Assembly: GCA_966211525.1 (NCBI GenBank)
Contig: CBIHOZ010000003.1
Span: 36,603 to 100,602, forward strand
Direction of reading: 5' to 3'
Length of the DNA: 64,000 nt
DNA from: Ohtaekwangia sp966211525
GTDB lineage: Bacteria; Bacteroidota; Bacteroidia; Cytophagales; Cyclobacteriaceae
A model generated the notes under the pieces. That model saw only the letters and a program-made list of their open reading frames with translations. It was not told the origin of the DNA and searched no databases. Positions 45,053 through 51,775 of this stretch are shown piece by piece. The position numbers and the translations under genes are program-made. Within the stretch, counting starts at the first letter, position 1. The number at the start of each line of letters is the position of its first letter.

Positions 45053-45790
45053 ATGAAAGGAATTTTGATTGCAGGAATTTTAAGTTTGTTCATTGTTTCT
45101 TGCTCGAAGAAACAAGAAGATCAGTCTCTTACTCGGGAAGAGTATATAGGTTTAGGAATGCCTAATGTTAATCGCGTTTGGAGAAGTGATGACTATTTAA
45201 AATGTGCTTCTGTTCTTAGAGAATTAAAGCATCAAAATTTTTATTCTTTGCCGAGATTAAATAGTGAAAGGTCTAAATATTGCTTTAGCAGAATAATCGC
45301 GAGAGATAACATTGATACTTTGCTTTTAGATCGACACCAGGGTAAAGTTAAATTAAGGCAATTCGCGGATTCTTTCGAGGAAGTTTTATTCTTGTATTTG
45401 GAAGAGGATAAAGATAATTTTTATCATGAAGAAATAGTTGAGTTACTCATGTTTTTGGTGACTATGTCGGATAAGACGTTTGTAAACTTTGCGAGTCTCC
45501 CGAATGTGGATTCGGCTTCTATTCATTCACTGCCTGAATATATACAAATGGAGAATGGATATAGAACTATGATATTGGCCGCACTTGAATACCAAAACGA
45601 TGGTTTCGGAATGAGCGAGACTGATTTAGATAAATTTAGCAACGTTGTGGCTAATTCTTTAGAGATGAATTTGCAGAGAACTAACGACTCAATAAAGAAT
45701 GAGATCATGAATAAAGTAAAGGCAGTTGTAAACGGAACGAAATCATCGTCTATAAAAAAGAACTATAGTAAAATATTGGAAATTCATTGA
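45053..45790 (+). CDS. Hypothetical lipoprotein
   Basis: The 245-residue protein has a lipoprotein signal (MKGILIAGILSLFIVSCSKK) and a helical mature part with no motif I recognise, for example DSFEEVLFLYLEEDKDNFYHEE and DLDKFSNVVANSLEMNLQRTND. It begins 20 bases after the RadC-like gene and ends 3 bases before the next small gene, so the three may be one transcript. It is more AT-rich than core genes of the window. Confidence 0.6.
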   Translation: MKGILIAGILSLFIVSCSKKQEDQSLTREEYIGLGMPNVNRVWRSDDYLKCASVLRELKHQNFYSLPRLNSERSKYCFSRIIARDNIDTLLLDRHQGKVKLRQFADSFEEVLFLYLEEDKDNFYHEEIVELLMFLVTMSDKTFVNFASLPNVDSASIHSLPEYIQMENGYRTMILAALEYQNDGFGMSETDLDKFSNVVANSLEMNLQRTNDSIKNEIMNKVKAVVNGTKSSSIKKNYSKILEIH

Positions 45791-45793
45791 GCG

Positions 45794-46114
45794 ATGGCCA
45801 ACCGACAAGAAGTTTTGGAGAGAATGAGAAGAATTGAAGGATACTTTTCAAGAAACATTGCTACGCACGAACTCTTTCAACCCGAATTTGAATGCGCCCA
45901 CGCTATAAATAATCTATTGGAGCAAAACGAAAACCTCACCACTACAATCGCCGAAGATATTTTAAGTATATATAACAAAACCAACACTGCAGAACACTAC
46001 GCAGGCTCCGGCTGGTTCGACTATCAACTTCACCTGATGCATATACTTAAACTACACAACCTCACCCCCGAAATGAACCACCACACCGGCCAAATATACC
46101 TAAAGCCCGCATAG
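45794..46114 (+). CDS. Small hypothetical cytoplasmic protein
   Basis: The 106-residue protein has no signal or membrane segment. It begins MANRQEVLERMRRIEGYFSR and ends with LTPEMNHHTGQIYLKPA. Predicted helices dominate. It follows the lipoprotein gene by 3 bases. No family recognised. Confidence 0.55.
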   Translation: MANRQEVLERMRRIEGYFSRNIATHELFQPEFECAHAINNLLEQNENLTTTIAEDILSIYNKTNTAEHYAGSGWFDYQLHLMHILKLHNLTPEMNHHTGQIYLKPA

Positions 46115-46154
46115 TTCAGATCACACCATAGTATTCCCGCTAGTATATCTGTTA

Positions 46155-46275
46155 CATGTTGGGCGTGCCCCTACGGGTCGGGCTATCCGCTGCAAGTCCT
46201 CGCGCCAGCCGCACACCCCTGCCCACGCTCCGGGCTTTCCGCTTCTATCCCTCACGCGAGGGTGCGGTGATGCTA
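46155..46275 (+). repeat. GC-rich palindromic intergenic element
   Basis: In an otherwise AT-rich area this 120-base stretch is strongly GC-rich and full of short palindromes: GGGC-GT-GCCC at its left end, CCCTC-ACGC-GAGGG near 46250, and a repeated internal pattern CGGGCTATCCGCT / CGGGCTTTCCGCTTCTATCCCT, split here. It opens with GTTGGGC, a perfect match to the integron core-site consensus GTTRRRY. No protein is encoded. It may be another cassette-associated or REP-like element. Confidence 0.45.
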
Positions 46276-46298
46276 CTTTACTGCTACTAAATATATAG

Positions 46299-46387
46299 CC
46301 GTATTTGCAAAGTAATATATAGTTGTATATATTCACATCGAGCCCATCTTTTGGCTACTGAGAAGTAGCTGGAGGATGGGCTTTTGT
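46299..46387 (+). promoter_or_regulatory. Leader element copy 1: promoter-like AT block plus nested hairpin
   Basis: This segment is about 85-90 percent identical to 47191-47283 and lies directly before the FRG gene. It holds an AT block (TATTTGCAAAGTAATATATAG), then the stem AGCCCATC (46341-46348)/GATGGGCT (46375-46382) enclosing a second stem GCTACT-gaga-AGTAGC, followed by TTTTGTTTT. It has the form of an intrinsic terminator placed in a 5' leader, that is an attenuator, or simply a terminator. In copy 2 the inner stem changes C to T but keeps a G-T pair, which suggests selection on structure. Confidence 0.6.
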
Positions 46388-46401
46388 TTTGTAAGCGTAA
46401 T

Positions 46402-47118
46402 ATGACAGTAATGCGCAGGATCATGCCGGAGATAACCTTGGAATCAATTACAACTTTAGTTCAATCTGTTGAGACCTTTTTCAACAGAGAGGTTGAGTTT
46501 ATACTTTATCGTGGACAGACAATGGAAGGAAATTTGTTGCCTTCTATAGCTAGATCAAATCCCATAATCGATTCAGCTAAAATCGAAGCTAAGATGATTG
46601 AGGAATTGAAAAGAAGAAGTGGTTTATTAAACAATTACAGACTTAATGACGATTGGGATTGGCTAGTTCTAGCGCAGCATTTTGGTATGAGAACAAGACT
46701 TCTTGATTGGACAAGTAATCCATTGACTGCTCTTTGGTTTGCGTGCATTGACATGGATGTTAAGAACGATGCATTCGTTTATCCATTGGCAGTATTTCCA
46801 GACATGTTATTAATAAAAAAAGATAAAGGACCATTTACGATAACAAGGACAATGGTATTTAGACCTAATCTCAATAACGAAAGGATTATTGCACAAGCTG
46901 GATGGTTCACTGCACACTCGTACTCAAACAAAACTAGAAGTTGGGTTCCACTTGAGAAAAATAAGAAGATGAAAGATTTTTTGATGAAAATTAGGATACC
47001 AGGAAAACGGAAAAAAGACTTTATTAAGCAATTGAATTTTTTGGGGATTAACTATCAGACTATTTATCCAGACATGACAGGAATCTGTCGACAGATGAAT
47101 ATCGAATTTGATAAATAA
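46402..47118 (+). CDS. FRG-domain protein
   Basis: The protein of about 238 residues carries an FRG domain: VEFILYRGQTMEGNLLPSIAR near residues 25-45, then DWDWLVLAQHFGMRTRLLDWTSNPLTALWFAC (split), with the conserved RGQ and HFG.-TRLLDW motifs. The domain is frequent in phage-defence and restriction-linked islands; its activity is not established. The frame opens at TTG 46384, but the ATG at 46402 is a better start, just after the hairpin leader. A second copy of that leader follows the gene, so the FRG gene is bracketed by the duplicated leaders. Confidence 0.85.
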   Translation: MTVMRRIMPEITLESITTLVQSVETFFNREVEFILYRGQTMEGNLLPSIARSNPIIDSAKIEAKMIEELKRRSGLLNNYRLNDDWDWLVLAQHFGMRTRLLDWTSNPLTALWFACIDMDVKNDAFVYPLAVFPDMLLIKKDKGPFTITRTMVFRPNLNNERIIAQAGWFTAHSYSNKTRSWVPLEKNKKMKDFLMKIRIPGKRKKDFIKQLNFLGINYQTIYPDMTGICRQMNIEFDK

Positions 47119-47190
47119 GTCGAGTTTAATGAATTGTGACTTACATTCCCCTTTTGTGCTGGGCCAATTAAAGAAAGGTCTATATGTATA

Positions 47191-47283
47191 CAGACTATAT
47201 TTGCAATATAATTTATAGTTGTATATATTCACATCGAGCCCATCTTTTGGTTACTGAGGAGTAGCTGCAGGATGGGCTTTTAT
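47191..47283 (+). promoter_or_regulatory. Leader element copy 2: TATATTTG promoter box plus nested hairpin
   Basis: This second copy has a perfect -7 box TATATTTG at 47196-47203. The stem AGCCCATC (47237-47244)/GATGGGCT (47271-47278) encloses the inner stem GTTACT/AGTAGC, followed by TTTAT. It ends at the second base before the ATG at 47285. With transcription starting near 47208, the hairpin would occupy most of the 5' leader and hide the ribosome binding region. That supports an attenuator or translation-control role for the following gene, by inference. Confidence 0.6.
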
Positions 47284-47284
47284 A

Positions 47285-47632
47285 ATGTTAACTTCTATGC
47301 TCGAATCTGTGATTTTTACACCAAACGAGAATGATATACTATATCATTACTGTGACTCATTTTCGTTTCATGCAATTTGCCAGAATAGAAAACTTTGGTT
47401 TAATGATTTGTTCTCAATGAATGATTCTCTGGAATTATATTGGGGATATTCAATATGGGAAAGGGCAGCAGGCACAAAGATAGAGCAATATGGAGAAGAA
47501 TTTTTGAATGAAATAGATAACGTAATTCACCAATCAGGAAGGCGGGGATTGCTTTTGGTAAGTTGTTATTCCCCTGCCTTTGTTGGTGTTCTTCTCCAAC
47601 AAAATGCACCCACGCCTCCCTATACCCACTGA
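47285..47632 (+). pseudogene. DUF2971-family gene truncated by a hairpin repeat
   Basis: The first 95 or so residues match the start of DUF2971 proteins: NENDILYHYCDSFSFHAICQNRKLWFNDLFSMNDSLELYW (split), and later RGLLLVSCYS. In intact family members this last motif is followed by a conserved L..W..YG region and at least 100 further residues. Here the frame passes into the repeat at 47573 and ends SPAFVGVLLQQNAPTPPYTH, a translation of the repeat rather than of a gene. So the 3' half has been lost at the repeat boundary. DUF2971 function is unknown; relatives occur in defence islands. Confidence 0.75.
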
Positions 47633-47680
47633 TTCTTAGTTATAGGTATATCTTACCAGCTCACAACAAAATGTTTATCT
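47573..47680 (+). repeat. Structured repeat family, copy 2
   Basis: It begins CTGCC, then the hairpin TTTGTTGGTG-TTCTT-CTCCAACAAA (47579-47603, one mismatch), then a CCCTATACCCACTG block and a shorter degenerate tail. Its left edge coincides with the loss of DUF2971 homology. Confidence 0.7.
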
Positions 47681-47740
47681 TAGTTACCTTTTGTCTAGGA
47701 GGATAAATATGTAGCTTTAAATAATTAAACTTTAAAAATC

Positions 47741-47872
47741 ATGGGAATCAAACCGGGACCAAAGAGAATTGCTGATTCAACTGGAAAGCCAGATAAGCGT
47801 CAAAGAGATAATAAAGAAACACCTAAAAATGTTCCATCATTAAAACCGCATAAACATAAAAAAGGAGATTAA
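47741..47872 (+). CDS. Small basic protein (43 residues)
   Basis: ATG at 47741 opens a 43-codon frame beginning MGIKPGPKRIADSTGKPDKR and ending LKPHKHKKGD. It is extremely rich in Lys, Arg and Pro and has no signal peptide. It lies between two repeat copies and may be a small cassette gene. Evidence is limited to an intact frame with a sensible start and composition. Confidence 0.4.
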   Translation: MGIKPGPKRIADSTGKPDKRQRDNKETPKNVPSLKPHKHKKGD

Positions 47873-47892
47873 TTGTTGCGTGATAAAAATTC

Positions 47893-48040
47893 CTGCCTTT
47901 GTTGGAATTTTTCTCCAACGAAATACCCTAGCCAACATGAAATTTAGTATTGTAAGTATACCCTTATACTGAATATCGATGATAACTGTTTGTAAACGGT
48001 TATAGAAGTAAGTATGTTATTTGTATTGGTGTGTTGTACG
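47893..48040 (+). repeat. Structured repeat family, copy 3 (long form)
   Basis: This is one of the two long copies, nearly 80 percent identical by eye to 50121-50275. In order it holds hairpin TTTGTTGGA-/TCCAACGAA, the TAGCCAACATGAAATTTA block, hairpin AGTATA-CCCT-TATACT (47955-47970), hairpin GTTT-GT-AAAC, and an end at GTTGTACG. That last motif is also the left arm of the hairpin at 48033-48103. Confidence 0.75.
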
Positions 48041-48103
48041 CAATAGCCCCTTAACGCAGACCCACACGCGCATTGGCATATTGCCTTGCCGCACTATTGC
48101 AAC
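48033..48103. repeat. attC-like long hairpin
   Basis: The left arm GTTG-tacg-CAATAG (48033-48046) pairs perfectly with CTATTGCAAC (48094-48103), leaving TACG as a bulge. An inner stem GGCA-TAT-TGCC lies at 48075-48085. The outer arms carry GTTG and CAAC, as integron attC sites do, and bulged bases are typical of attC. It ends 7 bases beyond the stop codon of the minus-strand gene at 48111, where an attC of that gene's cassette would be expected. Confidence 0.5.
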
Positions 48104-48110
48104 CGCTTTG

Positions 48111-49301
48111 CTATTTTGAAATATTCGCATAAGCAGGCCCAATATTGGTGAGTATTACGCTATAAGCTACATTTAGTAATTTTTTATTGCCGCCATTAAT
48201 ATCTGTATATTCAGTAGTTATAAAGCATCTAAAATTTATCTTTTTTGCATCTGAAAATGGAATTGCCTTCTTTATATCACTAAAGAAAATAGATGGAGTC
48301 ATCCACTCTTCCTTTTTATTTGAAGCCAATAAAATCTCTTTTCCTACAACTCCTTGAGCATGTAGTTTATTATTAAAGTAAATTTCGAACCTTATAATAC
48401 TTAGCTTTAATGGATGTTGCTTTGTATTTTTAAATTCCCCACCGAAATTAATAGCCTTTAATTCCAAGGTGTCAGAAACCATCATAATTTTTCCACCTGT
48501 ATTCTTTTCACCAAAATCCGAAATTAAGTCTGGATAAAACTCTATGTCGGGCACTTCTCTTCTCTTACCAAAGTGGGTTTCTGATGGATATAAAAATAGA
48601 GTTTTTACATTATCAGTTATTCGTATCAATTCCTCTTTTGGTCTACCTTTTAGACCCAAAAATAATGACTGGCCACTTGGAAGAAATGCGTATAAAGAGC
48701 CGTTCGAAATAAATGAACCACCAATTCTAATATTATATATGTCTGTAAAGTCAATTTGAAATTTAGTTATGAGGTCATTATCAATGACCTCAAAAGCATT
48801 ATCGTCATAATTCCTGTCAAATTTATTACCCGGATTTATCTGCCATTCATTATCAACTATTTTGGCGACAATCGTACCGTCCAAACTTCTAAAATCTGCT
48901 GATACTAAAATTAAATCATTTTTTAAGGTAACTGTTATGTTTCTATCACCAATGAAAGAAAAGGGTTGCAAATTTATACCAGCTCTTAATGACTCAACAC
49001 TAACTGAAATATGGCTTTGTCCAAAATGAACAGTAACACTGCTTTTCCCTTCTACTATTTTACTTTTAATGATGCCTGTTGTGGCCAATTTTTTTTGTTC
49101 TAATTCCTTTTCATTTTGTTCTTCTGTTCGTTGTAGTTTTTGATAAAAATGTATTTTATTTTGAGAATACACCCACAAAAAAATACCTAAAGCAGTAGCT
49201 AATAATAAAGAAATAGAGGGTAATACGTATTGCAAAACAGTCCATTTCTGAATCATTTCATCGATTTGTTCCATTTTTTGATTCATTGATTTTATGTGCA
49301 T
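48111..49301 (-). CDS. Hypothetical membrane-anchored protein
   Basis: The 396-residue protein has one transmembrane helix near the N-terminus (YVLPSISLLLATALGIFLWVY) followed by a coiled coil rich in Gln/Glu/Lys (FYQKLQRTEEQNEKELEQKK). A beta-rich domain of about 330 residues then follows (SVTVHFGQSHISVSVESLRAG, RNITVTLKNDLILVSADFRS). No catalytic motif is visible and no family is recognised. It is the only minus-strand gene in this stretch of small genes and has the attC-like hairpin at its 3' end. Confidence 0.65.
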   Translation of the reverse strand: MHIKSMNQKMEQIDEMIQKWTVLQYVLPSISLLLATALGIFLWVYSQNKIHFYQKLQRTEEQNEKELEQKKLATTGIIKSKIVEGKSSVTVHFGQSHISVSVESLRAGINLQPFSFIGDRNITVTLKNDLILVSADFRSLDGTIVAKIVDNEWQINPGNKFDRNYDDNAFEVIDNDLITKFQIDFTDIYNIRIGGSFISNGSLYAFLPSGQSLFLGLKGRPKEELIRITDNVKTLFLYPSETHFGKRREVPDIEFYPDLISDFGEKNTGGKIMMVSDTLELKAINFGGEFKNTKQHPLKLSIIRFEIYFNNKLHAQGVVGKEILLASNKKEEWMTPSIFFSDIKKAIPFSDAKKINFRCFITTEYTDINGGNKKLLNVAYSVILTNIGPAYANISK

Positions 49302-49389
49302 TCTATTGCGTCTCTAAGCTAAAGTTAATAGACGATGAATATAGTTAATTCCATTATCTTATCATTATTGACGATTTGTTTATCATTCC

Positions 49390-49475
49390 CTGCCTTTTGT
49401 GTTCTTTCTCCAACAAAACACCCCTATACCCGCACTACATTGAATAGTGTAAGTATATATATAAACTATACGTTT
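49390..49475 (+). repeat. Structured repeat family, copy 4
   Basis: CTGCCTTTTGTGTTCTTTCTCC lacks the TTGG of the left arm, then ACAAAACACCCCTATACCCGCACTAC and a degenerate TAAGTATATATATAAACTATACG follow. It ends about 35 bases before the SMI1/KNR4 gene. Confidence 0.65.
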
Positions 49476-49510
49476 GCCTACCGGCTCATCGCGCTAAAAA
49501 TATTTCAAGA

Positions 49511-50080
49511 ATGATTAAGTTAAAAGACAATCAACGTAAAAGACTTCATGTTCATAGAATAATCCCAATCTTGTTTGCCGGAAGCCCAACCGACAGACAA
49601 AATATAATTTTTGTCACAAGACTTCAACATGCAGAGTATGCAACATTTTGGAATAGAAAAGTAAAAGAAATACATAGTCTAACAAATGAAGCGACTGCTC
49701 ACAGTCTAACCGATAGCCTTGATGCAGTTTCGCCAGGGACAGTATATACAATTGAAAGCGTAGAGAAATTTTTTGATATAAAGTTGCCGAGCGATTATAA
49801 AGATTTTTTACAATCTACAAACGGACTTGACGGCGAAACGGCAGATAATTATCTTGTGCTTTGGAGTACAGAGGAGCTTGTTAAGTTAAATCAAGCTTAT
49901 CATGTTAACGAGTTTGTATCAAACATTATCATTATAGGCTCAGATGGTGCTGAAGAAGCGTTTGCTTTTGATACAACAAATATGACTATTGTTCAATTGC
50001 CGTTTATCGGTATGGGGCACATCCCAAACGAAAAACTTTCTGATACATTTAGCGACTTCTTGTCTTCTCAAATCAAATAG
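49511..50080 (+). CDS. SMI1/KNR4 (SUKH)-family protein
   Basis: The 189-residue protein contains the SMI1/KNR4 core IESVEKFFDIKLPSDYKDFLQSTNGLDGE (split), followed by VLWSTEELVKLNQAY, IIIGSDGAEEAFAFD and VQLPFIGM. SUKH proteins often act as immunity proteins against contact-dependent or polymorphic toxins; no toxin gene is seen next to it. The N-terminal 60 residues precede the core and may be family-specific. It stands between repeat copies 4 and 5, typical of a transferable small gene. Confidence 0.85.
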   Translation: MIKLKDNQRKRLHVHRIIPILFAGSPTDRQNIIFVTRLQHAEYATFWNRKVKEIHSLTNEATAHSLTDSLDAVSPGTVYTIESVEKFFDIKLPSDYKDFLQSTNGLDGETADNYLVLWSTEELVKLNQAYHVNEFVSNIIIIGSDGAEEAFAFDTTNMTIVQLPFIGMGHIPNEKLSDTFSDFLSSQIK

Positions 50081-50120
50081 GAAAATAAAAAAAAGGAATT
50101 CTAACGGACTTGGGCGGACT

Positions 50121-50275
50121 GCCATGTCTTTGTTGGAGTTCTTCTCCAACGAAACACCTTAGCCAACATGAAATTTAATATCGCAAGTATATCTTTATAC
50201 TGAATAATCGCACGATAATCGTTTGTAAACGGTTATATAAGTAAGTATGTTTTTATATTGGTATGTTGTGCGTAA
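50121..50275 (+). repeat. Structured repeat family, copy 5 (long form)
   Basis: The hairpin TTTGTTGGAG-TTCTT-CTCCAACGAA is followed by TAGCCAACATGAAATTTA, the stem AGTATA-TCTT-TATACT (50186-50201), the stem CGTTT-GT-AAACG, and an end at ATGTTGTGCG. The distal parts CAACAT (50164-50169) and ATGTTG (50263-50268) are complementary, so the second half could fold as one long arm of attC type. It is the partner of copy 3. Confidence 0.75.
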
Positions 50276-50304
50276 TACATTTCGGACAGAGCTGAATCTT
50301 AACA

Positions 50305-50598
50305 ATGGATAGAAATAAAATATTTAGAAAAATTAATTTAGGACTCTGGATTGCCTTTGCAGTTTTTGTATTCCTTGGCAAATTATTCTTAGGTGTTGGG
50401 CTGGTTTTTATCTTGACAGGACTTCTTTCAATAACTGCGTGCTACTACAATACAGAACCTTTGGGACTTTCAATTGGTGGGTTTGATTATGGAATGAGGG
50501 CTCTCCTTAAAGAGTATTATAACAGATACTTTAATTTATTCTGGGGACTAATTCAATTGGGATTAGGAATTGGTGCTCTCTATAAAATCTTGAATTGA
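50305..50598 (+). CDS. Small membrane protein in a putative gene cassette
   Basis: The 97-residue protein has two hydrophobic segments at the N-terminal half (LGLWIAFAVFVFLGKLFLGVGLVFILTGLLSITACYY, split) and one near the C-terminus (LFWGLIQLGLGIGALYKIL). No family is recognised. It is the only gene of the cassette-like unit and is oriented toward the attC-like hairpin, the usual orientation of cassette genes. Confidence 0.65.
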   Translation: MDRNKIFRKINLGLWIAFAVFVFLGKLFLGVGLVFILTGLLSITACYYNTEPLGLSIGGFDYGMRALLKEYYNRYFNLFWGLIQLGLGIGALYKILN

Positions 50599-50608
50599 AA
50601 TGTACTAC

Positions 50609-50697
50609 GCACAACAAAAGCTATAAGTCATGGCGGCACGTTTGATACTCAATTATCATATTGGTGTGCCGCTACGCCTTATAGCTAGACGTTGGCA
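50609..50697 (+). repeat. attC-like recombination site
   Basis: From GCACAAC to GTTGGCA (89 bases) the sequence folds into one hairpin. CAAC pairs with GTTG; AGCTATAAG pairs perfectly with CTTATAGCT; GCGGCAC pairs perfectly with GTGCCGC; the unpaired interruptions are on one side or unequal. The terminal loop is about 25 bases with a small CAAT/ATTG stem. Size, two-box stem structure and GTT/AAC ends fit attC; the core sites deviate from GTTRRRY at one or two positions. Confidence 0.6.
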
Positions 50698-50723
50698 GCC
50701 ATATTACAAGGGCAATTTAGACA

Positions 50724-51167
50724 ATGAAGCATAGGACATTAATTTGCATTCTCGTCATTTTTACGTCTTGCGACAATCTAGTAAGATTTGAATCTCCTCA
50801 GCCGACAGGACAACGGGACGAAAAAACAATCTCAAACAAATTAGTAGGGCAATACCGGAGTTTAAACGACTCGACTCTTCTGACCATAACGAGTTTCGAA
50901 ATTGTTAGAACGGTGGACTGGAAAACGGTGCTTCACATTTCGAAGGTTGACGCCCTTGCCTTTGTTGGAGTTCTTCTCCAACAAAAACACCCTATACCCG
51001 CACTGCATTTAGCGTTGCAGTATACCTATATACTGAGATGTTTCCAGAAGTATACTTCGGGGAATTTTATTCGATCCTTTAATTCAACATTCACTTGTGC
51101 GTATAGAACTATCTGGGTAATCATTTTAAAGAACATAATGTTTAACCTTTCATGGCTATTCGTATAG
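50724..51167 (+). pseudogene. Lipoprotein gene truncated by a hairpin repeat
   Basis: The frame starts 27 bases after the attC-like GTT with a lipoprotein signal (MKHRTLICILVIFTSCDN), followed by about 58 residues that look genuine (LVGQYRSLNDSTLLTITSFE). Near 50950 it runs into repeat copy 6 and continues as ALAFVGVLLQQKHPIPALHL, the same repeat-derived peptide as at the end of the DUF2971 fragment. The gene has therefore lost its 3' end, and any attC of its own, at the repeat boundary. Confidence 0.7.
50955..51041 (+). repeat. Structured repeat family, copy 6
   Basis: It holds the perfect hairpin TTTGTTGGAG-TTCTT-CTCCAACAAA (50961-50985), the ACACCCTATACCCGCACTGC block, and the perfect hairpin CAGTATA-CCTA-TATACTG (51018-51035). 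It is the best-preserved short-form copy and ends the truncated lipoprotein gene. Confidence 0.8.
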
Positions 51168-51181
51168 GTCTTAGTTTAGAC

Positions 51182-51754
51182 TTAGTAATCATCAGCATTT
51201 GGATCATTTGGTACCATTACATCTACAGGGTCTAGAACTATTCCGTCATATTTTTCAATAGTCCTGCGGTATTTATACTTCTTATCGAAATGAAACAGAT
51301 GCATAGCTTCCAGTTCAATATCTTCAAGGAGTTCATCAAAAGGTCCCTCTTCCCTGGTAGTAGTTTTCTTTATAATACGTGGACGCAAAGTGTATATCAT
51401 GGGGAGGATAATTGTTACTTTTTCTTTCACAATTTTACCCTTCTTCTTTATAATCCATTGATGGTTGGTTGATATCAAAACATCTGTAATATAGGGGCGT
51501 AATAATGAATCAGTAAATATCGAAAATTGGATATTGTTAATAACTCCGTTTTTATCCACTTCAAATTTCACAGATGCAAAGTTTTTCAAATTGAGCCCCT
51601 CGTGCTTACTAAAAATAGTATCCTGAAGTTTGTATTTGAGATATAGTTCTGGTGGTCCCGCGTTGTTGTATGAATTTAGCAGTTCAATGCTTACCTGTCC
51701 CTTTACTGCCTGGCTTATTAGTAAGAGTAGAATTATTTTTATGAGGTAATTCAT
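51182..51754 (-). CDS. Secreted protein with TonB-C-like fold, tandem paralogue A
   Basis: The 190-residue protein has a signal peptide (MNYLIKIILLLLISQAVKGQ) and a domain with the pattern SVKFEVDKNGVINNIQFSIFTDS...VLISTNHQWIIKKKGKIV, like the C-terminal TonB fold (V.FxVxxDGxIxNIxxxxS). A tail of about 60 residues ends at MVPNDPNADDY. It is a clear paralogue of the next upstream gene (51776), sharing TILVKHEGLN/TIFSKHEGLN, FTDSLLRPYIT/YTDSLLMPHIT and ST NHQWII. The two are 21 bases apart and likely co-transcribed. Function is unknown. Confidence 0.75.
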   Translation of the reverse strand: MNYLIKIILLLLISQAVKGQVSIELLNSYNNAGPPELYLKYKLQDTIFSKHEGLNLKNFASVKFEVDKNGVINNIQFSIFTDSLLRPYITDVLISTNHQWIIKKKGKIVKEKVTIILPMIYTLRPRIIKKTTTREEGPFDELLEDIELEAMHLFHFDKKYKYRRTIEKYDGIVLDPVDVMVPNDPNADDY

Positions 51755-51775
51755 TCAGCGATGTTATTAAATGAA

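Larger units (their letters stand above)
50265..50697 (+). mobile_element. Integron-type gene cassette (putative) with one gene and an attC-like site
   Basis: The unit starts at GTTGTGCGTA (50265-50274), contains one short gene (50305-50598), and ends with a long hairpin (50609-50697) finishing at GTTGGCA. The hairpin begins TACGCACAAC (50606-50615), the exact reverse complement, 10 of 10, of the unit's own 5' end. In integron cassettes the R'' site matches the cassette's own 5' core in just this way, because both come together in the circular form. The gene stop is 11 bases before the hairpin, as in known cassettes. No integrase gene is in the window. Confidence 0.6.

Noticed and set aside
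46121..46336. Minus-strand frame beginning MNIYNYILLCKYGYIF, and its twin at 46924-47232
   Set aside because: Both begin inside the two copies of the duplicated leader, which explains their shared first residues; they then run through the GC-rich element or antisense to the FRG gene.
50961..50985. The TTTGTTGGAG hairpin as an ordinary Rho-independent terminator
   Set aside because: No T-run follows either strand's stem, and several copies lie where no gene ends, so a repeat element explains it better.
47573..51041. CRISPR array as an explanation of the repeated hairpins
   Set aside because: The copies are long, few, irregularly spaced and separated by genes; there are no uniform spacers and no cas genes.
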